DNA of 40,425 nucleotides from Mesostigma viride (lineage: Eukaryota; Streptophyta; Mesostigmatophyceae; Mesostigmatales; Mesostigmataceae): NCBI GenBank assembly GCA_009746045.1, contig RPFO01001365.1:1-40425 (forward strand), written 5' to 3'. Made by a program: the position numbers and the translations under genes. This document shows positions 27,998 to 35,780 of this stretch, one piece after another. The notes beneath the pieces were generated by a model that was given only the letters and a program-made list of their open reading frames with translations, was not told where the DNA came from and did not search any database. Each line of letters starts with the position of its first letter. Position 1 is the stretch's first letter.

Positions 27998-28508
27998 TGT
28001 CGTGCGTGTTCAGTTTCCGCATCTCCTTGCGCCTCTTCTCTTCCAGCGCGGCCTCCTTCGCCTCCTCCTGCCGCCGCCTCTTCCGGTTGAGGCATTCCTC
28101 CATGATTATCCTCTTTTGGCGATGGTACTCCTCCTCGGCCGCCTTGCTCGCCTCTCTCTCCGCCTTCTTGCTCATCCACGCGTCAAACGCCCGGTCCTGT
28201 ATCCGGAAGAGGTCGTCCATGTCCACGCCCAGCTCGGGTGGCACGCGCTCCTTCACCCTCTCCCTCGTGGCCATCACGAGTCCCTCCATGGCCGTCCCGT
28301 GGAAATGCTGTCTCAAAGTCAGGTACCTCCTCTTTATGTCCATCGGCTCCGGTGGCGGGTGCTTCATGATGCACCGGATGCGTTTGAAGCGGTCGTAGCA
28401 CCCCTCCGCGATGTCCAGGCATCCTTCCATGAGACACTCCATCAGCTGGGGGCGGTCACCCTCACTCACGGCGCCCGCCTGCTCCATCGCGGACTCGGCG
28501 CTGCCCAT
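27978..28508 (-). CDS. Coiled-coil protein ending in a PIP-like motif, 176 aa
   Basis: Intact. The first half has a Cys-containing helical part (LMEGCLDIAEGCYDRFKRI). Residues 110-165 are an almost uninterrupted Lys/Arg/Glu/Ala helix (coiled coil). The last residues are THDIRKFFG, which fits the PCNA-interacting peptide pattern (x-x-x-I-x-x-F-F) apart from Thr in place of the usual first Gln. The J-domain protein at 19801 has a closely similar C-terminal motif. Start codon 28508 is 38 bp from the divergent SprT-like gene. Function unknown; binding to the viral clamp is an inference. Confidence 0.62.
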   Translation of the reverse strand: MGSAESAMEQAGAVSEGDRPQLMECLMEGCLDIAEGCYDRFKRIRCIMKHPPPEPMDIKRRYLTLRQHFHGTAMEGLVMATRERVKERVPPELGVDMDDLFRIQDRAFDAWMSKKAEREASKAAEEEYHRQKRIIMEECLNRKRRRQEEAKEAALEEKRRKEMRKLNTHDIRKFFG

Positions 28509-28546
28509 GTCGGATAAATAATATTAGATGCTGTGATTATACAGAG

Positions 28547-29805
28547 ATGTCGGTGGCGCCAAACAGTCGGTATTGCAGGTGGCTCGCCAACGATCCGGAC
28601 AGTCGCTGTCTGTGGAGCAAGTCCGGATGCGGACGGGACAGCCCGTGGGTGGAGTTCCTGATCCTGCACGGCGCGAACGGGACGAACGAGCTGCGAGGGA
28701 AGAGTGCCGCCGCTAAGCGCAAGCTGTACACAAAGTACAAGGCAAAGTTGGAACGCTGCAAGGACGTGCGAGCGAGAGGGGCGCATTTTGACAGAGAGAT
28801 CCGACCGGATATCTGCTCGTGGATCGCTGACGTGGAGGCGCCGACGCACCCGTCCGACTGGAGGTGGAGAAATGTGTTAGCGGAGATACGCAAGAAGAAG
28901 ATCCTTGACAACAACTTCGACCCAACCCGCATGACGCCCGATACGCTTTACACGGTGGCGCAGGTGATGAACACCCACCTCTACGCCGGTTCCATCGACA
29001 TGGACGACGTCGACTTTACAGTAGAACACAAACGAGATGAGGAAGTTCGCGGTACGGCCATGGCGAGCAAGGTCGAGCATAAGGAGATCGTATATTACGC
29101 CCCCGCGTTCTTCGAAACCAGCATGTACTTTAAGCACGGGTACGTGGTGAGGGTGGACGACGTGGTCACCACCAACCTGCTCGAATTTTTGGTCCACACT
29201 TTGGCGCACGAGATGATGCATTTGGTCAGCGATCATTTGTGCAGCGGGCTAGGCGAAGGTGTCGAGGCGGAAAATGCCGGGGGGCATCACGACACATTCT
29301 TGGCATTGAACAAACGCTTTCACGGCCACTCGGACAAGATGTATTGTTACTGGTCCCACGCGGTTCCGTCGACCGACGACAGGGAGACCTACAAGAGGAA
29401 CTTGAAAATTCATGGCGAGTCGATGCGGTTTTGTACCGAAAACTTGACCCGAATCGCGAAGGACGTCACCACGGTAATTCGTCGAGCGCGCAAGTGGAGC
29501 GAGTTGCTACAACAGAGAGGGGGGAGGTAACGGAGGCGGAGAGGAAGGATCACCGCCGAGCCCAAAAGTTCAAGAAGAATGTGATCGCGGACGTGCGCGA
29601 GTCCTTCAAATATAGAACGAATCTACTGAAAACGATGCAATTTTACCTGAAATCCTCGAGGCATCACTACGGCAGTGATCCAGAGATTTTGGACTTGCGG
29701 AGACAATTAAGCCTTTTAACCAACAGGTTAGCGAACCAGATAGAGGAGTTGCGGGGGTTGGCGAACATGTTGACCGCGTCAGCGGTCGTAAAAGAGGAGA
29801 CCTAG
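28547..29805 (+). CDS. SprT-like zinc metalloprotease, one frame break
   Basis: About 419 residues. The zinc motif is HEMMH (residues 221-225, Glu222 catalytic) in the context LVHTLAHEMMHLVSDH, followed about 20 residues later by GGHHDTFLALNKRFHGH, which supplies the third ligand; this spacing is that of SprT/Spartan-type zincins. Spartan proteins cut DNA-protein crosslinks, but the viral substrate is unknown. The N-terminal 100 residues are Trp/Cys-rich and basic. The frame breaks in the G6 run at 29519-29524; reading on adds a basic helical tail with coiled-coil features and a stop at 29805. Confidence 0.78.
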
Positions 29806-29890
29806 ACCACCCCCTGATTTTTATCTGTCACCTCTATTATGAACGCAAGGTGGGGCCGCTCAGCAAGCCAGAGGTGGCCCCCCTGAGCAC

Positions 29891-30214
29891 CTATGCCCCC
29901 CGGCACCCCTGCCCGGGTTGTGGGGGGGGTCGAGCCCATCGCCACATCTCAGGCAGCCGCGACCCCCTGAGGTTGCAGAGTATGAGCAGGGCGTCCAGAC
30001 TCATGCGTTCGTACCAGCACCCGCATTCATCCATGGCCTCCTCACCGCATTCTCGGCACGCGATGTGCGGCGGGTACACCTCAAGCCCCTCTTGGTACAA
30101 GTAATGCACGTACAAGTGCACGAGCTCGCCCTCGCGGGAGTTCCACGCCTCCTCGAGATCCACTTTGCCGCCGCAACGGTAACACGTCAGCATCTGGTCT
30201 AAACGGATAGACAT
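29891..30214 (-). CDS. Small zinc-ribbon-like protein, about 107 aa
   Basis: Holds CYRCGG near the start and CRECGEEAMDECGC in the middle, giving C-x2-C pairs about 40 residues apart around an aromatic-rich helix (HLYVHYLYQEGLEVY). This fits a zinc ribbon of the kind used by NCLDV transcription proteins. The C-terminal part after about residue 85 passes a poly-C run (29924-29931 region), so its last residues are uncertain. It lies between the SprT-like gene (convergent) and the ADP-ribosyltransferase gene (same strand). Confidence 0.55.
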   Translation of the reverse strand: MSIRLDQMLTCYRCGGKVDLEEAWNSREGELVHLYVHYLYQEGLEVYPPHIACRECGEEAMDECGCWYERMSLDALLILCNLRGSRLPEMWRWARPPPQPGQGCRGA

Positions 30215-30277
30215 GCCGTGACGTCAAGGAAGGAGGACATAAAACCGGGGGCGGAACAGACGCGCTCGGGGTCATCG

Positions 30278-31420
30278 CTAGTCCTCGTATGCGTGGTGCG
30301 GGTCGTGCGCTAACACCACACCCCGCTTGGGGGGGGTAATCGCGTAAACGATAGCGACTCTCGTTCGTGTTGACACATGCGCCCGGGTGGGGGGGGCAAC
30401 GCAATCGGTCCCGCGATCGAACTTTTGGAGTGCGAGACCGTAATCGTCTGTAATGTGACCGTGGTTGTTCGCAAATGGCTTGACCTGGATGGATTCGTGA
30501 TAGAAAAACGTACCCGGTGGAAGTAAGACCTCGCTTTCGTTGAAATCCGTGTCCGAAAACGCGAACAGTGGAAGGCAACGAGACCCGGGGACGATGTTGA
30601 GGACGAGGACGCAACAGCCCGCCTTACTCGAACCGAATTGCGTACCGGTTTCCGTGAATTGGGTTGCATAATCTGGGTCAAAGCTGCTTGATATGAACAC
30701 CGGGTTGCGATAATATTGCCGAATGGGTTCTCCTTGCTTCTGAAACAGAAAGTACTGATTTGATGTCCCTCGGTAGGTGGTCATCGGTCTCGTCGTACGC
30801 GGGGAGTCCATAATGAGAGCCTTGAGCTCTTTCACGTATCTCGGCTGGATCACATCCGCAACGTACTCGTCAGCCAAAAGGCCCGCGATATAATTGACAA
30901 GGAAGAACTCGATGTCGGCAGGGAGATTTGCACTTGGGTAGTTATCTAGCAAATTGATGCACACATCGACATCGTGGCAGTTCGAGAGATCCAAGTCGTC
31001 AGGCAAACTAGGAATCGGTTTTCTCGGGGGGGTAAAAAATTTAAGTCACCGTTGTGGGACACGGAGCCTCGGCGCAGGAGGCAAGGGCTGAAAGCCAACT
31101 TGATTTCGTAATCAGTGGTATTTCCACTTTTTTGTACGGAAGGAGTGTTTATGTGCTCGGCACTAGGTTGGTTGCTCTTCAAAAAAGTTGTAAACTGGGC
31201 GTCGGCTGGAATCAGCGGCGCCAGTCAGCAGCTTTTGCTTTGACTTTGTGTTCCGCGACAGCACCCCTTAGCGGACCAGAGAAGAGGTCGGCAACGAGGT
31301 CAGCGGGGGCCCCCGAGTGGGGTCAAAAATGCGAGCTGTGTCGATTGACAGTGCATGAATTTTTGTGCATTCACAGTCGCTGGGAATTAAATCTGTTTTC
31401 TGGCAACGGAGAGCGCCCAT
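30278..31420 (-). CDS. Putative mono-ADP-ribosyltransferase (R-S-E class), about three frame breaks in the N-terminal half
   Basis: About 380 residues. The C-terminal 240 residues, in one frame, have the R-S-E signature of arginine-type ADP-ribosyltransferases: MTTYRG (the Arg), VFISSSFDP (the Ser-Thr/Ser-Ser strand) and NESEVLLPPGTFFYH (the ExE pair). These enzymes transfer ADP-ribose from NAD+ to proteins. The N-terminal part continues through frame breaks in the G7 run at 31026-31032, near 31210-31230 and near 31300-31325, to an ATG at 31420. There is no signal peptide, so action would be inside the host cell or from the virion. Active-site residues appear present; target unknown. Confidence 0.68.
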
Positions 31421-31494
31421 CGCGACAGGACAGCTTTTGACGGGAAAGGAAATGGTGCTTCTTTAGCGGACCGGAGGGCCAGGAAGGGGAGGTT

Positions 31495-31620
31495 GGGTAA
31501 TCGCGAGCCATGCCTAAGGAGTTCTTAATAGCGGTTCTGTAACCGCTACCTGTCTGTATGCATCTACTTATTGTTTTAACAAAGATGCTGGTGACTATGG
31601 TGAGCAAACGGGTGTATGAA
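31495..31620. repeat. 126-bp direct repeat, copy 1, with hairpins
   Basis: Identical to 32070-32195. It contains a perfect 7-bp stem AGCGGTTctgtAACCGCT, a second hairpin GCATCT...AGATGC with an inner TTGTT/AACAA stem, and a weaker TAAGgagttCTTA stem, in that neighbourhood. Such dense self-complementarity suggests a structured RNA or a folded recombination site. Confidence 0.85.
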
Positions 31621-32069
31621 TCGGATTTCTTTGAAAAGAGTTTCTCGAAGTGAGGCGGGGAATAAGGCCGCTCACGGGAGCCGCCTGGATGGTCGGCTGA
31701 ACCGGGCGGGTTTGGCAGATGTAACCGGATTTGGCTAATGGCTGGCGACCTGGAATTGTTAGTAGGGGCAGTGGCCCTATTGTGCTACAATCTCGAAACA
31801 ATCTTATGCTTAAAGTTTGACAGGGCCGGGTTTGTTGAACCGGTTTGTTGAATGATAATTAGAACCTTTCGGAAAGGGTATTTGATTGGTTGTTGTTTTT
31901 GTGGTACGGTAGGTGTCGCTACATTCTCAGGTTGGCGTGTTAAGTTAAGCTCGGTTGCTGATGTCAGCCCCGTGCTAGGGCAGTTTGACTACTTTGGCGG
32001 CGTAGTGACATTGTTGTGGTCTTTTTTCTTGTCCCACCCACCCACCCTCTTTGGTGGCCTGGTCTGCGC
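31621..32069. other. Hairpin-rich segment between the two 126-bp repeats, no convincing gene
   Basis: 449 bp with no supported ORF. Several short hairpins are visible, including CCTTTCGGAAAGG, GGTTTGTTGAACC and TAGGGGCAGTGGCCCTA. Its composition (T/G-rich) is unlike the coding DNA nearby. It could be a non-coding RNA, a small mobile element carried between direct repeats, or the product of an unequal tandem duplication. I looked for tRNA, rRNA, RNase P and group I/II intron cores and found none I could defend. Confidence 0.4.
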
Positions 32070-32195
32070 GGGTAATCGCGAGCCATGCCTAAGGAGTTCT
32101 TAATAGCGGTTCTGTAACCGCTACCTGTCTGTATGCATCTACTTATTGTTTTAACAAAGATGCTGGTGACTATGGTGAGCAAACGGGTGTATGAA
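32070..32195. repeat. 126-bp direct repeat, copy 2, overlapping the 3' end of the 32170 gene
   Basis: Exact second copy, offset by 575 bp. Its right edge supplies the last residues (HTPVCSP and stop) of the minus-strand gene 32170-32904, so the element ended up inside or at the end of that gene. Confidence 0.85.
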
Positions 32196-32904
32196 GGTCA
32201 CTTTCTTCACGACGCCAGTACAGGTAATCTCTCACACTTTTCCCGAATGATTTATGGGCACGTTTGCGGCGGATCAAACCTTCCTGGTCCAGTCTGCGGA
32301 CGCCACGCTCGCGAAATTCTCGGGCAAACTGAACCCACAGCGGGTGATAGTCGTCTCTGGGGTCGCGTATCTTACGACCGTAGCAAAGTTCATGATTGTA
32401 CGAAATGACATCCTCGCGAGTTATGGCGTTAGAGTATCTGTCCCCTTGGTACGTGTATGACTTCAGAATGTGCAAGTCCTCCACGGGAAGTTGGCTCAAG
32501 TAAATATTGCACTGTTGGAGCCACTCCCAGTCGATCATCTTGTGCGCGTCAGGCGAGACGTAACCGGGAAGCCGCTTTTGCCACGGGATCAGGGAGCTCC
32601 CGTGAATATCCAACTTCAAAGAGTGTTCCCCAAACACCCACTGCGGGGGGGTGACAAGGGCCTTCAACATATTGAGGGCAGTGTCTATATCAAGCTCGAT
32701 AGGACGGGCGTAAGGAATGTGCACGGTGGCGTTAAATTTAACGAACGGAGGGGGGGCCACGTTTTCACCCCGGCACCACGCCCTGTGGTCCTCGTTCTCG
32801 TAACTTTTTGCCAATTCCTTTCGAACCCGGTCTATGCGCGCCTTGAGACGTTTTTTAATTGGCTCCGATATGCGTGCTCTTATGATTTGAGCCTCGTAAT
32901 CCAT
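32170..32904 (-). CDS. Hypothetical protein related to NCLDV ART-type N-terminal regions, 3' end formed by a repeat
   Basis: 244 residues from ATG 32904 (MDYEAQIIRARI). The N-terminal part is basic and helical. The middle has LPVEDLHILKSYTYQGDRYS, similar in feel to a segment that precedes the ADP-ribosyltransferase core in giant-virus proteins (the neighbour at 30278 has an analogous LP-x-D ... Y stretch). The catalytic R-S-E residues are not seen. The last seven residues come from the 126-bp repeat, so the original C-terminus may be lost. Relationship to the neighbour is a weak inference. Confidence 0.55.
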   Translation of the reverse strand: MDYEAQIIRARISEPIKKRLKARIDRVRKELAKSYENEDHRAWCRGENVAPPPFVKFNATVHIPYARPIELDIDTALNMLKALVTPPQWVFGEHSLKLDIHGSSLIPWQKRLPGYVSPDAHKMIDWEWLQQCNIYLSQLPVEDLHILKSYTYQGDRYSNAITREDVISYNHELCYGRKIRDPRDDYHPLWVQFAREFRERGVRRLDQEGLIRRKRAHKSFGKSVRDYLYWRREESDLHTPVCSP

Positions 32905-33090
32905 GTGTCTACATCTGTGTGCGCGAAAATAAACAAAACACTGCCGGAAAGATGAACGGACATAGGACTTGGCATTTGGTGAACCGCATGTGTGCAAAAA
33001 GTTTGAGAGACTCGTGTAATTCCATGCACATTGGGTTAATTGGATGCGTGGTTTTATTAACATAAACATATAGACATCATGGGCATGACC

Positions 33091-34218
33091 TCACTCCCTG
33101 CATTCCTCTAACGGCACTAACGGCCACCACTCCAACGAGCATGGCCACTGAAAGTTGTGGTCGTCGTTCGCGCGAGGCATCTCCCACGTGTCAAATGGCA
33201 TCCACAACCAAGGGGACGGCTTGTACACAAGCGCGCAGTGGTCCTCGTGCCAGTGCCACTCGCGGCACGGACAGGGGGCGGACATAATATGGGACTCGAT
33301 GCCTTCCACCCACATCCGGTGGCGTAACTTTTTAGCCGCTGCAACACGGGCCTTCTCGGCAGCTGAGGGGAACTCCGCACGTACACTCTTCCACCCGTTG
33401 ATGATCCAGCGCGAGTCTCCGCCGCCCCAACTGCACGAGATCGTCTGCTCGTACGTCTTGACCAACTTGGGTGACAGGAACAGTGGGCCCGCGCTATCGA
33501 GCTGCCACGGACGCTGCCACTTGGGTGCGGGGGCGGGGACCAGCTTCTTCTTGGGGAAGGGTGAGATGATGCCCACAGCGGGCATGTGGTCGGGCTTGGG
33601 CCCCTTTGACTTGTCCATCAGCAGCAGAAACGTCCTGACGACGGCATACGGACAGATGGCCGCGACGGCAGGTGAAATCTTCCACCCGTGCTCCATCACG
33701 TTGTCCACAAGGTTGGAGAATTGCCCTGTCAAAAAAGCCCTGTGTCCAGCATCCGCACTGTCGAAGTACACTTCGATCACGTGCCTCAGTTGCATGTGCA
33801 GCAGGTGGAAATCCTGGTTTCCGGCAGTGAGACCGCGATCCTGCAGATGGTGGTAGGTGACATTTATGCACGTACTGTCCACAGTGGGCAGGGGGTGGGG
33901 TGTGCCCTGCAGTTGTTGGGATATGACAGAAAACAAACGCAATCATGTGGGGGGGAGGAGGAGTCAGGTAACCAGTCACAATTGATAAAGGGAGTGACGA
34001 TTTCCAGAGGTGATGAACGTAAAAGGGGCACAAATAAATACTTACTTGATTGCCTCCAAGACCGTTTCAATCTTGTTGATTGCCAGAGAGGTTCTTGTGT
34101 GCAAAAGCTCCTTTACTTGTTTCCAAAATGGCTCCAGGTCCCTCTCCCTCTTTCTTTTCAGGGGATTGTGGTGGTTTTTACCGAAATATTCAACTAGCAG
34201 GTCATACACTGACCCCAT
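33091..34218 (-). CDS. Intron-containing hypothetical protein, exons 34046-34218 and 33091-33874
   Basis: Exon 1 starts at ATG 34218 (MGSVYDLLVEYFG) and encodes a Lys/Arg-rich helical part. Exon 2 begins in phase and encodes 261 residues with a His/Pro/Trp-rich C-terminus (CREWHWHEDHC, WLWMPFDTW). Joined length is 318 residues. Without splicing the exon 1 frame meets a stop at once (the TAA inside GTAAGT) and exon 2 has no ATG for its first 60 or so codons. No family recognised; the Cys/His cluster CPCREWHWHEDHC might bind metal. The 101-bp tandem repeats begin 7 bp upstream of the ATG. Confidence 0.62.
33875..34045 (-). other. Putative spliceosomal GT-AG intron, 171 bp
   Basis: On the minus strand the donor is AATCAA|GTAAGTATTT (full eukaryotic consensus) and the acceptor is CCCACTGTGGACAG|T after a C-rich pyrimidine tract. 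The exon lengths (173 and 784 nt) join in frame as I-N-T. Other AG positions give the wrong phase. The interior contains a branch-like CTGAC about 95 bases from the acceptor. Splicing is inferred, not shown. Confidence 0.62.
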
Positions 34219-34224
34219 TTCGTA

Positions 34225-34627
34225 CAGTCGCTGGAAAACGAATCCTCAAACCTTTGAAATAATACAAGCGTCCGAAATACGCGTTTGCCAGCCTCGAGAT
34301 TGGATTACTATTTCGAGCTGTGGACAGTCGCTGGAAAAACGAATCCTCAAACCTTTGAAATAATACAAGCGTCCGAAATACGCGTTTGCCAGCCTCGAGA
34401 TTGGATTACTATTTCGAGCTGTGGACAGTCGCTGGAAAAACGAATCCTCAAACCTTTGAAATAATACAAGCGTCCGAAATACGCGTTTGCCAGCCTCGAG
34501 ATTGGATTACTATTTCGAGCTGTGGACAGTCGCTGGAAAAACGAATCCTCAAACCTTTGAAATAATACAAGCGTCCGAAATACGCGTTTGCCAGCCTCGA
34601 GATTGGATTATTATTTTCCAGCTGTGG
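34225..34627. repeat. Four 101-bp tandem repeats
   Basis: Units start at CAGTCGCTGG at 34225, 34325, 34426 and 34527 and are almost identical (unit 1 lacks one A; the end of unit 4 diverges). Each unit holds CTCGAG, ACGCGT and a TTTCGAGCTGTGGA segment. The array abuts the start of the intron gene (34218) and probably forms its promoter; it could also be an enhancer or origin element. No ORF is conserved through the units. Confidence 0.92.
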
Positions 34628-34742
34628 TTATGGAGGGCCAGTCCCAGGAAATCCCTCTCTTGATGTGTTCCTTCACGAAATTTACAACTGTTGGAGTCGT
34701 CCGGCGGCTGGCGCTGCGCTCGGGACCTGAATGCAGAAATGT

Positions 34743-35029
34743 CAGATCTGAACATGTACTCAGATCTCGGACGAATGGGAACGCACGAAAAAATTCAGGA
34801 TGCGTAATTTTCCTCGTAACCGACGGTCCGTACAATCTCTGACTTTTTTCTGACGTGCAGGCGTTTTTTTTGGACAATCTTGGACAAAATAACCGAAGAA
34901 TGGGTACGGCTGTGGACTTTTTATGACGACATCTCTTGTGTGGACCAATCTCGACACGTTTTCCGTCCGCTCAAGCCATTTCACCCGACAAAGAATGCCC
35001 ACCCTCGGAAATTATTTTTTTCCCAAGCC
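34743..35029. repeat. Left arm of a large inverted repeat
   Basis: Reverse complement of 35253-35543 with only a few differences (for example an extra TCGA in the right arm and single substitutions). It contains two AGATCT words at its outer end. Short ORFs in both arms exist only because the DNA is duplicated, and I do not call them genes. Confidence 0.9.
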
Positions 35030-35252
35030 TCGATGTACGCTGTATACCATATCTGTCGTACGAATATTCGTTGTATACTGTACGGTGACACGTATAATTA
35101 CTATAATATGACCAGTGTAAGTGTGCTATACTCATAATTTATGGTATAAGTCTTTATTATATATTAGAGTTATATAATAGAAGCATACTATCACTGCTGT
35201 ACAGTGAGCATATCGCACGGCAGGATACGTATGCTGGCATACTCCGATGGTT
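35030..35252. other. AT-rich centre of the inverted repeat
   Basis: 223 bp, strongly AT-rich with TATATATTAG-type runs and small palindromes such as CGAATATTCG and CTGTACAG. No ORF of note. The location between two matching arms suggests a cruciform or a shared divergent control region for the genes at 34218 (minus) and 35781 (plus). Confidence 0.6.
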
Positions 35253-35543
35253 GGCTTGGGAAAAAAATAATTTCCGAGGGTGGGCATTCTTTGTCGGGTG
35301 AAATGGCTTGAGCGGACGGAAAACGTGTCGAGATTGGTCCACACAAGAGATGTCGTCATAAAAAGTCCACAGCCGTACCCATTCTTCGGTTATTTTGTCC
35401 AAGATTGTCCAAAAAAAACGCCTGAACGTCAGAAAAAAGTCAGAGATTGTACGGACCGTCGGTTACGAGGAAAATTACGCATCCTGAATTTTTTCGCGCG
35501 TTCCCATTCGATCGTCCGAGATCTGAGTACATGTTCAGATCTG
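35253..35543. repeat. Right arm of a large inverted repeat
   Basis: Pairs with 34743-35029. The outer end merges into AGATCT island D that leads to the gene at 35781. Confidence 0.9.
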
Positions 35544-35640
35544 CGATGTTTGATTTCTGACGCAGGAGGGATCTGCCTTGTCACCAGATCTGCCTCGTCA
35601 CGAGATCTCCAGGTCGCCAGATCTGCCTCGTCATCGCCGA
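35515..35640. repeat. AGATCT-rich island D
   Basis: Six GATCT words in about 110 bp, with three related phrases of the form (A/C)CAGATCTGCCTCGTCA or GGGATCTGCCTTGTCA, and CGAGATCTGAG, ACGAGATCTCC. Lies 140-265 bp upstream of the gene at 35781. Same vocabulary as islands A-C. The rest of the spacer to 35780 holds a pyrimidine-rich stretch ending CCCGTGCAG just before the ATG, and no other gene. Confidence 0.65.
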
Positions 35641-35780
35641 AAATGTGTCAGACAGTGGGAAACTTCTACACAAAATTCGTGCCTAAAGAAAGGGACCAAC
35701 GTGGGAAATTGTCACTCACTCCTCTCCATCCCTCCGTTTTTACCCACCATCATTCCGTCTCTCTCGACCCCCGTGCAGAC

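Noticed and set aside
31495-32195. Group I or group II intron, RNase P RNA or rRNA fragment
   Set aside because: Hairpins are present but I could not find a convincing P7 core, domain V, or conserved rRNA/RNase P blocks.
34225-34627. CRISPR-like array
   Set aside because: Units are contiguous 101-bp tandem repeats without unique spacers.
34743-35543. Pair of identical 80-85 residue ORFs (MDKITEEWVR...) in the two inverted-repeat arms
   Set aside because: Their identity follows from the DNA duplication, and no other sign of coding is seen.
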